Shown here piece after piece: positions 1-7,360 of a DNA stretch of 64,000 nucleotides (within the stretch, counting starts at the first letter, position 1; every line of letters starts with the position of its first letter). The position numbers were made by a program, and so were the translations under genes. The stretch is taken from assembly GCA_029027985.1 (NCBI GenBank), contig CP119076.1, positions 4,885,956 through 4,949,955 on the forward strand, given 5' to 3'. The notes below the pieces were generated by a model that was given only the letters and a program-made list of their open reading frames with translations, was not told the DNA's origin and ran no database searches. This stretch comes from Klebsiella aerogenes. GTDB lineage: Bacteria; Pseudomonadota; Gammaproteobacteria; Enterobacterales; Enterobacteriaceae.

Positions 1-2
1 TT

Positions 3-995
3 GCTCTGCTTATATTGCTTTGCGTTGGGCGGGAGGTCATCGCCTGTGGTCCGGCTAATTTTTCTAGCGCCACCATTTCATTTCCAGGCACAATTAACGT
101 ATCAAAGAATGACCCCATAGGAAAAGTGCTTGTTGAGAGTGCCACTGCTACAATATCGGGTACTATCGGTGGCCCTTGCTCGGGTACCTGGGACCTGACT
201 CCGTGGCCAATGAATACCACCTTAACGCCCTCATCTTATCCACACACGGTTAACACAAACATTCCGGGTATAGGATTACAAGTCCAGAATACTTATTATA
301 TTTCCAATCCGAAGCCGAGCTGGAATGATGGATATTTTTCGCCAACCAACCGTTATCCAGTCTATCAAATGGTCAATCTAAAGAGTAATGAGACACTGAA
401 AATAGACCTCACATGGGTAGGAAGATTGGTTGTCACTGGCCCTGTGTCTACCCGCGACGGAAATACGATCACTAATATTGGTGGTCTATTATTTAACCTG
501 ACCTTCGGCCAAGGCACTGCCTTTTACATGACGAATGGGAATATGTCTATATCGACGAAGGCGACTAAGGTTATACTCGAAAGCTGCGAGATAGGAACCT
601 CTGCCATTGAAGTCCCCATGGGAACCCATGCAATAGGCCAGCTTTCCGCCCCCGGAGACACAACGGATCGCGTTGGCTTTAGTATCGCGCTGAGAGGCTG
701 CGCTGACACGGTAAAAGACATCACATATCAGCTTGCGCCAGCTACCTCCGTGCTGGATGACTCACTTTCCGTTATCGCATTGGATAGCACATCCTCTGCC
801 AAAGGGGTCGGTCTGCAATTACTCGATAACGCAGGAAAGGCACTACCGCTATCAAAAGATCAGCCATTCAATTTCATTCCTAATCCAGCCGGTGATTACG
901 ATATCCCTCTGCAAGCCCGTTATTATCGCCTGAACCAGGCAATAAGCGGCGGGACTGCAAACACCTCCGTCACGTTTTCAGTGACGTACCAATAA
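3..995 (+). CDS. Fimbrial tip adhesin-like protein, 5' end outside the window
   Basis: About 330 residues are visible. The reading frame is already open at base 3 and starts inside a hydrophobic stretch (ALLILLCVG) that looks like a signal-peptide core, so the true start lies upstream. A domain of about 170 residues with an early Cys pair is followed by a pilin-type domain. That domain opens with a Cys (CEIG), continues with the beta-strand pattern of the PF00419 fimbrial family, has a second Cys (RGCAD), and ends in alternating hydrophobic residues with a penultimate Tyr (TFSVTYQ). This is the layout of two-domain chaperone-usher tip adhesins, which are exported to the periplasm and assembled at the pilus tip. 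Its receptor cannot be told. Base composition looks poorer in G+C than ilvY next door, which suggests acquisition. It occupies the position where ilvC is expected. Confidence 0.8.
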   Translation, partial: ALLILLCVGREVIACGPANFSSATISFPGTINVSKNDPIGKVLVESATATISGTIGGPCSGTWDLTPWPMNTTLTPSSYPHTVNTNIPGIGLQVQNTYYISNPKPSWNDGYFSPTNRYPVYQMVNLKSNETLKIDLTWVGRLVVTGPVSTRDGNTITNIGGLLFNLTFGQGTAFYMTNGNMSISTKATKVILESCEIGTSAIEVPMGTHAIGQLSAPGDTTDRVGFSIALRGCADTVKDITYQLAPATSVLDDSLSVIALDSTSSAKGVGLQLLDNAGKALPLSKDQPFNFIPNPAGDYDIPLQARYYRLNQAISGGTANTSVTFSVTYQ

Positions 996-1061
996 CGCCG
1001 GCAACCATCGCCTTTTATTGCAGGAAATTTATTGCGGTCGTTGATATATTTGCCACATCAT

Positions 1062-1078
1062 ATTGCAATTTCTGCAAT
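1062..1078. promoter_or_regulatory. Probable IlvY operator (inverted repeat)
   Basis: Perfect 6-bp arms ATTGCA and TGCAAT separated by 5 bp lie 21 bp before the ilvY start. This is a LysR-type binding-site shape. Two more ATTGC half-sites occur at about 1018 and 1031. In E. coli, IlvY binds tandem operators between the divergent ilvY and ilvC genes. Here the site is kept but no ilvC coding sequence lies on its other side within the window. The assignment to IlvY is inferred from position. Confidence 0.55.
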
Positions 1079-1099
1079 GTAAAATCGTGGAGTGTGCCC

Positions 1100-1987
1100 G
1101 TGGATTTACGCGATCTGAAAATGTTCCTGCATCTGGCCGAAAGCCGTCATTTTGGCCGCAGCGCGCGGGCGATGCACGTCAGCCCTTCCACGCTCTCCCG
1201 GCAGATCCAACGGCTGGAAGACGATCTCGGTCAGCCGTTGTTTGTGCGCGATAACCGCACGGTCACGCTCACCGAAGCTGGCGATGAGCTGCGCGTGTTT
1301 GCCCAGCAAACGCTGCTGCAATATCAACAACTACGCCACACGCTCGATCAGCAAGGGCCGTCGCTGTCGGGCGAACTGCATATTTTCTGCTCGGTGACCG
1401 CGGCGTACAGCCACCTGCCGCCGATTCTTGACCGTTTTCGCGCCGAACACCCCTCGGTGGAAATCAAACTCACCACCGGCGATGCCGCCGATGCGATGGA
1501 CAAAGTGGTGACAGGAGAAGCCGATCTGGCGATTGCCGGTAAACCGGAAACGCTGCCGGGCGCGGTGGCGTTTGCCATGCTGGAGAATCTGGCCGTCGTA
1601 TTGATTGCCCCGGCGCTACCGTGCCCGGTACGCAACCAGGTTTCCGTTGATGAGCCCGACTGGTCAACGGTGCCGTTTATCATGGCCGACCAGGGGCCAG
1701 TGCGCCGCCGCATCGAACTGTGGTTCCGTCGCCATAAAATCAGCAATCCGTTGATTTACGCCACCGTGGGCGGCCACGAAGCAATGGTGTCGATGGTGGC
1801 GCTGGGCTGCGGCGTGGCGCTGATTCCCGAAATCGTGCTGGAAAACAGCCCGGAGCCGGTGCGCAACCGCGTGATGATTTTAGAGCGCAGCGATGAGAAG
1901 ACGCCTTTCGAGCTAGGCGTGTGCGCACAAAAGAAACGGCTGAATGAGCCGCTGATTAATGCGTTCTGGAAGATTATTCAGGTATGA
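1100..1987 (+). CDS. ilvY: HTH-type transcriptional activator IlvY (LysR family)
   Basis: This is a 295-residue LysR-family regulator. The N-terminal winged helix-turn-helix (about residues 3-60, containing RSARAMHVSPSTLSRQIQRL) is followed by a periplasmic-binding-protein-like effector domain. The sequence closely follows E. coli IlvY, which activates ilvC in response to acetolactate or acetohydroxybutyrate. I chose the GTG at 1100 because the protein then begins VDLRDLK, like the E. coli protein; an upstream GTG at 1094 would add two residues. It faces the ilv operon end to end. Its usual divergent partner ilvC is not seen on its left, where a fimbrial gene ends 104 bp away. Confidence 0.95.
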   Translation: MDLRDLKMFLHLAESRHFGRSARAMHVSPSTLSRQIQRLEDDLGQPLFVRDNRTVTLTEAGDELRVFAQQTLLQYQQLRHTLDQQGPSLSGELHIFCSVTAAYSHLPPILDRFRAEHPSVEIKLTTGDAADAMDKVVTGEADLAIAGKPETLPGAVAFAMLENLAVVLIAPALPCPVRNQVSVDEPDWSTVPFIMADQGPVRRRIELWFRRHKISNPLIYATVGGHEAMVSMVALGCGVALIPEIVLENSPEPVRNRVMILERSDEKTPFELGVCAQKKRLNEPLINAFWKIIQV

Positions 1988-2075
1988 CAAGGAAGAGAGA
2001 AGCTGGATAAATATGTACGCGGGACAGTGATCAAATAAACCAAAGCGTTATCTGGAAAGCCGATCGCAGAACAAT

Positions 2076-2106
2076 AAAAAACCCCGCTGGTGAGGCAGGG
2101 TTCTTT
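2076..2106. terminator. Bidirectional hairpin terminator (ilvY / antitoxin RNA)
   Basis: The arms AACCCCGC (2080-2087) and GCAGGGTT (2095-2102) pair with one mismatch around a 7-nt loop. On the minus strand the hairpin is followed by six T, a good intrinsic terminator for the leftward antitoxin RNA. On the plus strand it is followed by TCTTTATTTTT and can end ilvY. Confidence 0.75.
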
Positions 2107-2149
2107 ATTTTTCGCCCTCAGGCTACAGATGGCGGCCCGAGCGGCGTTG

Positions 2150-2169
2150 TGCAACAGTGCAATTCAGCA
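2150..2169. repeat. 20-bp direct repeat, copy 1 (in antitoxin gene)
   Basis: TGCAACAGTGCAATTCAGCA, identical to 2319-2338. The minus-strand transcript of this copy is complementary to the plus-strand transcript of copy 2. That makes it the probable RNA-RNA recognition sequence of the type I toxin-antitoxin pair. Confidence 0.85.
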
Positions 2170-2198
2170 CATTTAATGCTACCCCAATTTTCCCTCTG

Positions 2199-2226
2199 TT
2201 GCAAACAGACGGCCTGGATTTATAAT
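2199..2226 (+). promoter_or_regulatory. Toxin promoter sharing its -35 with the antitoxin promoter
   Basis: TTGCAA (2199-2204), a 16-bp spacer, then a perfect TATAAT (2221-2226) points rightward toward the toxin ORF, with a start expected near 2233. TTGCAA is its own reverse complement and also serves as the -35 of the leftward promoter, whose -10 (TAGCAT) is at 2176-2181. The two polymerases would compete for one hexamer. Confidence 0.7.
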
Positions 2227-2318
2227 ACAAAGCGCTGAACTGTCGCGCTCTTCACCGCACCGATTTTAAGCCCTGACTACTGGACAGGTGGTGCTGCAAG
2301 TAGTGCTCTGGTCTGGAG

Positions 2319-2338
2319 TGCAACAGTGCAATTCAGCA
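2319..2338. repeat. 20-bp direct repeat, copy 2 (in toxin mRNA leader)
   Basis: Exact second copy of 2150-2169. It lies about 86 nt into the predicted toxin transcript and 74 nt before the toxin start codon, so antitoxin pairing would occur in the leader rather than over the ribosome-binding site. Confidence 0.85.
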
Positions 2339-2411
2339 AATGTACACCCCGCGCCGACAGGCAATGTAAGGGTAAGACGCGGGCGTTGCGCTCCTTCATG
2401 AAGGAGAGCGG

Positions 2412-2501
2412 ATGGACACGCTGACGCAAAAGCTGATTGTGCTCATCGCCGTACTGGAGCTATTACTGGCTCTGCTGCGGTTGATTGATCTGTTGAAGTG
2501 A
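2412..2501 (+). CDS. zorO: ZorO-like type I toxin, small hydrophobic peptide
   Basis: A 29-codon ORF encodes a single hydrophobic helix with a charged start (MDTLTQK), an internal Glu and Arg, and the motif ALLRL at residues 20-24. From memory it differs from E. coli O157:H7 ZorO at only about two positions, and ALLRL is the motif reported to matter for ZorO membrane targeting and toxicity. It has a strong Shine-Dalgarno AAGGAG at 2401-2406, five bases before ATG. That Shine-Dalgarno is one half of a perfect 16-bp palindrome (2391-2406), so the mRNA can hide it. The long leader (about 180 nt), the divergent antisense RNA gene and the shared 20-bp repeat complete a type I toxin-antitoxin locus. 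Expected location is the inner membrane. Function is inferred from family resemblance. Confidence 0.85.
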   Translation: MDTLTQKLIVLIAVLELLLALLRLIDLLK

Positions 2502-2521
2502 TTCTCAGGTTGAAACGCACC

Positions 2522-2550
2522 AAAGGGGGAAACCACTTCCCCCTTTAATA
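2522..2550 (+). terminator. Terminator of the toxin transcript
   Basis: The 10-bp arms AAAGGGGGAA (2522-2531) and TTCCCCCTTT (2537-2546) pair perfectly around ACCAC, 20 bp after the toxin stop codon. The following tract is AATA rather than a long T run, so the three final T of the arm supply the U tract. Confidence 0.65.
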
Positions 2551-2695
2551 AAGCTCCCGAATATTTTTTCATTCTTGCTAAAAATTACGCGGTGATCGTC
2601 AAACCACGCTTTGTCGTTTTCGATACGTACCTGTTGGAGAAAATCGAGGCCCTCTGGCGCGAATCATCGCGCCCTGGTTTGAGGCAAAATAACGG

Positions 2696-4240
2696 CTATC
2701 CCGCCAGGAAAAACCTGAACGCCGGGTTATTCGTCTCGTCGTGGCACTCATAACCCAGTTCATTGAGTCGGGTTTCGAAATCCGGTTCGTTCTCGCCCAG
2801 TTCGAACGCCGCCAGCACGCGGCCATAGTCAGTGCCGTGGCTACGATAGTGGAACAGGGAAATATTCCAGTGCGTGCCTAAGGTATACAGAAACTTGAGT
2901 AGCGCGCCGGGAGATTCCGGGAATTCAAAGCTGTAGAGACGTTCCTGCAACGGTTTCGACGGACGGCCGCCGACCATGTAGCGCACGTGCAGCTTTGCCA
3001 TTTCATCGTCGGAGAGATCCACCACGCTGTAACCGCCATCGCTCAACAACTGCAGGATCTCTTTGCGTTCCTCCAGGCCGCGGCTCAGGCGCACGCCGAC
3101 AAAAATACAAGCGTTTTTCGCATCGGCGAAGCGATAGTTGAACTCGGTGACCGAACGCCCGCCTAACAGTTGGCAGAATTTCAGGAAGCTACCCTTCTCT
3201 TCCGGGATGGTCACCGCCAACAGCGCTTCACGTTGTTCCCCCAGCTCGCAGCGTTCGGAAACGTAGCGCAGGCCGTGGAAGTTGACGTTCGCACCGGAAA
3301 GCACGTGCGCCAGGCGTTCACCGCGAATGTTGTGCTGGGCGATGTATTTTTTCATTCCCGCCAGCGCCAGCGCGCCGGAAGGCTCCGCCACCGCACGCAC
3401 GTCTTCGAACAGGTCTTTCATCGCCGCGCAGATCGCATCGCTATCCACGGTGATGATGTCGTCGAGATACTCCTGACACAGACGGAAAGTTTCGTCGCCA
3501 ATGCGTTTGACCGCTACGCCTTCGGCAAAGAGGCCAACGCGCGGCAGATCCACCGGATGGCCAGCATCCAGCGCCGCCTTCAGACAGGCAGAATCTTCCG
3601 CTTCCACGGCGATGACTTTAATTTGCGGCATCAGCTGTTTGATCAACACCGCCACGCCCGCTGCCAGACCGCCGCCGCCGACCGGTACGAATACGCGGTC
3701 AATGTGGGCATCCTGCTGCAGCAGTTCCAGCGCCAGGGTACCCTGACCGGCGATCACCATCGGGTGATCGAACGGCGGCACCCAGGTAAAGCCCTGTTGC
3801 TGCGCCAACTCAATCGCCCGGGCTTTCGCTTCGTCAAAGTTAGCGCCGTGCAGCAGCACTTCGCCGCCAAAACCGCGAACGGCGTCAACTTTGATATCAG
3901 CGGTCGCCACCGGCATCACGATCAGCGCCTTAACGCCAAGCCGGGAGGCAGAAAACGCCACCCCTTGCGCATGGTTACCCGCCGAAGCCGTAATCACGCC
4001 ATTCGATTTTTGTTCCGCCGTCAGGCCGGACATCATCGCGTAGGCGCCGCGCAGCTTAAAGCTATGCACTGGCTGGCGGTCTTCGCGTTTCACCAGAATA
4101 ACGTTATCGAGGCGCGAAGAGAGCTTGTCCATTTTTTGCAGCGGCGTTTTCTGCACCGCTTCATAAACCGGCGCGCGCAGTACCGCACGGAGATATTCCG
4201 CCCCCTCGGGGGCGGCGGATAGGGGTTGCGACTCGGCCAT
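2696..4240 (-). CDS. ilvA: Threonine deaminase, biosynthetic (L-threonine ammonia-lyase)
   Basis: 514 residues, the E. coli length. IlvA converts L-threonine to 2-oxobutanoate plus ammonia, the committed step to isoleucine, in the cytoplasm. The PLP lysine lies in SFKLRGAY (about residue 62) and the phosphate-binding loop is GGGGLAAG (about 188-195). The C-terminal third holds the two ACT-like regulatory modules that bind isoleucine (inhibitor) and valine. Two ATG codons stand in tandem; the first overlaps the ilvD stop (TAATG), and I use the second, as in E. coli. It is the last gene of the ilv operon. No strong T-rich terminator is evident after it; a GGCGCGA/TCGCGCC hairpin lies just downstream (about 2656-2673). 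Confidence 0.97.
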   Translation of the reverse strand: MAESQPLSAAPEGAEYLRAVLRAPVYEAVQKTPLQKMDKLSSRLDNVILVKREDRQPVHSFKLRGAYAMMSGLTAEQKSNGVITASAGNHAQGVAFSASRLGVKALIVMPVATADIKVDAVRGFGGEVLLHGANFDEAKARAIELAQQQGFTWVPPFDHPMVIAGQGTLALELLQQDAHIDRVFVPVGGGGLAAGVAVLIKQLMPQIKVIAVEAEDSACLKAALDAGHPVDLPRVGLFAEGVAVKRIGDETFRLCQEYLDDIITVDSDAICAAMKDLFEDVRAVAEPSGALALAGMKKYIAQHNIRGERLAHVLSGANVNFHGLRYVSERCELGEQREALLAVTIPEEKGSFLKFCQLLGGRSVTEFNYRFADAKNACIFVGVRLSRGLEERKEILQLLSDGGYSVVDLSDDEMAKLHVRYMVGGRPSKPLQERLYSFEFPESPGALLKFLYTLGTHWNISLFHYRSHGTDYGRVLAAFELGENEPDFETRLNELGYECHDETNNPAFRFFLAG

Positions 4241-4242
4241 CA

Positions 4243-6093
4243 TTAACCCCCAAGTTTTGATTTATCGCGCACGGCGCCTTTGTCGGCGCTGGTCGCGAGG
4301 CTCGCGTAAGCGCGCAGCGCGAAGGAGACCTGACGTTCGCGATCTTTCGGCGTCCACGCCTTATCACCACGCGCTTCCTGCGCTTCACGACGGGCAGCAA
4401 TTTCCGCATCGCTCAGCTGCAACTGGATGCCGCGGTTCGGGATATCAATAGCAATCAAGTCGCCATCTTCGATGATCGCGATATTGCCGCCGCTCGCTGC
4501 TTCCGGCGATACGTGGCCAATAGAAAGCCCCGAGGTGCCGCCAGAGAAACGGCCATCGGTGATCAGCGCGCACGCTTTGCCGAGGCCCATAGACTTCAGG
4601 AAGGTTGTCGGGTAGAGCATTTCCTGCATCCCCGGCCCGCCTTTCGGCCCTTCATAGCGGATAACCACAACGTCGCCTTCCACCACTTTGCCGCCAAGGA
4701 TGGCCTCAACCGCCTCATCCTGGCTCTCATACACTTTCGCCGGGCCGGTGAACTTCAGAATGCTATCGTCCACGCCTGCGGTTTTCACGATACAACCGTT
4801 TTCGGCAAAGTTGCCGTACAGAACCGCCAGACCGCCGTCTTTGCTGTAAGCGTGCTCCAGAGAACGGATGCAACCTTCAGCGCGATCGTCATCAAGGGTG
4901 TCCCAACGGCAGTCCTGCGAGAACGCCTGAGTGGTGCGAATACCCGCCGGGCCCGCACGGAACATCTGTTTCACCGCATCATCCTGGGTCTGCATCACAT
5001 CGTAACGCTCAAGGGTTTGCGGCAACGTCAGGCCAAGAATATTTTTCACCTCGCGGTTCAGCAGACCGGCGCGATCTAACTCGCCGAGGATCCCCAGAAC
5101 GCCGCCGGCGCGGTGCACGTCTTCCATATGGTATTTCTGCGTACTCGGCGCCACTTTACACAGCTGCGGTACCTTGCGGGACAGTTTATCGATATCGCTC
5201 ATGGTGAAGTCGATCTCGGCTTCCTGCGCCGCAGCTAACAGGTGCAGAACCGTGTTGGTCGAGCCGCCCATGGCGATATCCAACGTCATGGCGTTTTCGA
5301 ATGCCGCCTTACTGGCGATATTGCGCGGCAGCGCGGAAGCGTCATCCTGCTCGTAGTAACGCTTGGTCAGTTCGACGATGCGCTTACCGGCGTTGAGGAA
5401 CAGCGTTTTACGATCGGCGTGAGTCGCCAGCAGAGAACCGTTACCCGGCTGCGATAAACCTAATGCTTCGGTCAGGCAGTTCATGGAGTTAGCAGTAAAC
5501 ATCCCTGAACAAGAACCACAGGTTGGACAGGCGGAACGCTCCACCTGGTTGCTCTGATCGTCGGATACTTTCGGGTCCGCGCCCTGAATCATGGCATCCA
5601 CCAGATCCAGTTTGATAATTTTGTCAGACAGTTTGGTCTTCCCGGCTTCCATTGGGCCGCCGGAAACGAAAATCACCGGAATATTCAGGCGCAGAGAAGC
5701 CATCAGCATCCCCGGGGTGATTTTATCGCAGTTGGAAATGCAGACCATCGCATCGGCGCAGTGGGCGTTGACCATGTACTCTACCGAGTCAGCGATCAGC
5801 TCACGAGATGGCAGTGAATAGAGCATCCCCCCGTGACCCATGGCGATCCCATCATCCACTGCGATCGTGTTGAATTCTTTAGCGACGCCGCCTGCAGCTT
5901 CAATTTGCTCGGCAACCAGTTTACCGAGATCGCGCAGGTGCACGTGCCCCGGCACAAACTGGGTAAAGGAGTTGACGACAGCGATGATCGGTTTACCGAA
6001 ATCATCATCGGTCATCCCGGTTGCGCGCCACAGCGCGCGGGCGCCCGCCATATTGCGGCCATGTGTGGTGGTGGCGGAACGGTACTTAGGCAT
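4243..6093 (-). CDS. ilvD: Dihydroxy-acid dehydratase
   Basis: 616 residues when started at [13 protein letters not shown], matching E. coli; the open frame extends 18 codons further upstream but without family similarity. It dehydrates 2,3-dihydroxy-isovalerate and -methylvalerate to the 2-oxo acids of valine and isoleucine synthesis. Conserved cysteines for the Fe-S cluster are visible in SNCDKITPG and [10 protein letters not shown], and the C-terminal swivel domain contains [15 protein letters not shown]. The start is preceded by a GGGAG ribosome site. It lies between ilvE and ilvA, the latter beginning at its stop codon. Confidence 0.98.
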   Translation of the reverse strand: MPKYRSATTTHGRNMAGARALWRATGMTDDDFGKPIIAVVNSFTQFVPGHVHLRDLGKLVAEQIEAAGGVAKEFNTIAVDDGIAMGHGGMLYSLPSRELIADSVEYMVNAHCADAMVCISNCDKITPGMLMASLRLNIPVIFVSGGPMEAGKTKLSDKIIKLDLVDAMIQGADPKVSDDQSNQVERSACPTCGSCSGMFTANSMNCLTEALGLSQPGNGSLLATHADRKTLFLNAGKRIVELTKRYYEQDDASALPRNIASKAAFENAMTLDIAMGGSTNTVLHLLAAAQEAEIDFTMSDIDKLSRKVPQLCKVAPSTQKYHMEDVHRAGGVLGILGELDRAGLLNREVKNILGLTLPQTLERYDVMQTQDDAVKQMFRAGPAGIRTTQAFSQDCRWDTLDDDRAEGCIRSLEHAYSKDGGLAVLYGNFAENGCIVKTAGVDDSILKFTGPAKVYESQDEAVEAILGGKVVEGDVVVIRYEGPKGGPGMQEMLYPTTFLKSMGLGKACALITDGRFSGGTSGLSIGHVSPEAASGGNIAIIEDGDLIAIDIPNRGIQLQLSDAEIAARREAQEARGDKAWTPKDRERQVSFALRAYASLATSADKGAVRDKSKLGG

Positions 6094-6153
6094 GCTCTTT
6101 TTACTCCCATCATTGTTTATGCAATGGGACGGTGCGTGCCGTCCCATTTTTAA

Positions 6154-7083
6154 TTACTGACTTACCGGATCCAACCAGCCCCATTTATCTTCCGTTTCAC
6201 CGGTGAAGAGGCCAAAGAATGCTTCCTGAATACGTTTAGTCACCGGGCCGCGGCGGCCTTCGCCGACCTGAATGCCGTCAACGCTGCGTACTGGGGTGAT
6301 TTCCGCGGCGGTACCGGACATGAAGACTTCATCCGCCAGGTACAGAGATTCACGGGACAGCACCTGTTCACGCACTTCGATACCCAGGTCCTTCGCCAGC
6401 TTGATAATGGCGTCGCGGGTAATGCCCGGCAGGGCGGAAGAGGTAAATGGCGGGGTAAACAGCACGCCATCTTTCACTTCAAACAAGTTTTCGCCCGCGC
6501 CTTCAGAGATATAACCGTTAACATCCAACGCGATACCTTCCTGATAACCATGACGACGCGCTTCGCTACCAACCAGCAGTGAGGAGAGATAGTTACCGCC
6601 CGCTTTTGCCGCGGTTGGGATGGTGTTCGGCGCCGCACGGTTCCAGGAAGAAACCATCGCATCGATCCCCTGCTCCAGCGCTTCCGCGCCAAGGTATGCT
6701 CCCCACGGGAACGCCGCGATGATCACGTCAGTGTTGTAACCGTCCGGCGGGTTAACGCCCATGCCGACATCGCCAACAAAGACTAACGGACGGATATAGG
6801 CGCTGGTCAGCTTATTGGTGCGGATAACTTCGCGGCAGGCTTCCATAAGCTCATCAACACTCTGAGAAACCGGGAAACGGTAGATTTTGGCTGAGTCATG
6901 CAGACGCTGCATATGTTCACGATGGCGGAACACCACTGGTCCTTTGTGAGAATCGTAGCAGCGGATACCTTCGAACACCGAAGTCCCGTAGTGCAGCGCG
7001 TGAGACATCACGTGCACTTTTGCCTCGCCCCATGGGGTCATCTCGCCATTGAACCAAATGTAATCAGCTTTCTTCGTCGTCAT
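6154..7083 (-). CDS. ilvE: Branched-chain amino acid aminotransferase
   Basis: 309 residues, fold-type IV PLP aminotransferase. It transfers amino groups between glutamate and the oxo acids of isoleucine, valine and leucine, the last step of the pathway. The PLP-binding lysine sits in TAAKAGGNYL (about residue 160), with family signatures such as EGAGENLFEV and SGTAAEITPV. It follows ilvM by about 19 bp in the operon. No anomalies seen. Confidence 0.98.
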   Translation of the reverse strand: MTTKKADYIWFNGEMTPWGEAKVHVMSHALHYGTSVFEGIRCYDSHKGPVVFRHREHMQRLHDSAKIYRFPVSQSVDELMEACREVIRTNKLTSAYIRPLVFVGDVGMGVNPPDGYNTDVIIAAFPWGAYLGAEALEQGIDAMVSSWNRAAPNTIPTAAKAGGNYLSSLLVGSEARRHGYQEGIALDVNGYISEGAGENLFEVKDGVLFTPPFTSSALPGITRDAIIKLAKDLGIEVREQVLSRESLYLADEVFMSGTAAEITPVRSVDGIQVGEGRRGPVTKRIQEAFFGLFTGETEDKWGWLDPVSQ

Positions 7084-7102
7084 TTTTGTTATTCCTCTGC
7101 GC

Positions 7103-7360
7103 TTAAGCGCGGATCTGTTGTGATGTGGGTTGCTGGATCTCGACGCAGGCGACGTCTACCAGTTTGCGTAACTGACTAAACAGTAATTCGACGGGCCGCT
7201 GGCTGGCAACGGTCAGTTCGATATTTATGTTCTGGGCATCCGCCGCGGTTTCCATATTCATGGAGCAGATCTGAAAGCCACGGTGACGCACGACGCGCAG
7301 CACGCGTTCTAAGGTTTCGGGGTTGAAGCGAGCCTGTAAAGCGACCTGATGTTGCATCAT
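7103..7360 (-). CDS. ilvM: Acetolactate synthase II small (regulatory) subunit
   Basis: 85 residues (87 in E. coli), a single ACT-type domain containing [19 protein letters not shown] and INIELTV. It is needed for activity and stability of the IlvG catalytic subunit of acetohydroxy acid synthase isozyme II. Its ATG overlaps the ilvG stop by 4 bp, a sign of translational coupling. It is two residues shorter than the E. coli protein near the C terminus. Confidence 0.96.
   Translation of the reverse strand: MMQHQVALQARFNPETLERVLRVVRHRGFQICSMNMETAADAQNINIELTVASQRPVELLFSQLRKLVDVACVEIQQPTSQQIRA

Larger units (their letters stand above)
2076..2169 (-). ncRNA. orzO: OrzO-like antisense antitoxin RNA
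   Basis: Predicted RNA of about 94 nt on the minus strand. A promoter TTGCAA (2199-2204), N17, TAGCAT (2176-2181) places the start near 2169, and the RNA would end at the hairpin plus T-run at about 2076. Its first 20 nt are the complement of a 20-bp sequence (2150-2169) that recurs exactly at 2319-2338 inside the 5' untranslated region of the adjacent toxin mRNA. The RNA can therefore pair with that mRNA although it is transcribed from a separate site. This is the arrangement known for OrzO/ZorO. No transcript data are available; boundaries are read from the sequence. Confidence 0.7.

Noticed and set aside
3170..4222. 350-codon plus-strand ORF opposite ilvA
   Set aside because: It mirrors the conserved ilvA gene; the His/Arg/Gln-rich product is typical of antisense frames in GC-rich genes and has no ribosome site or family motif.
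6094..6147. 18-codon N-terminal extension of ilvD
   Set aside because: Falls in the ilvE-ilvD gap, contains the ribosome site for the real ATG, and gives a protein longer than the family.
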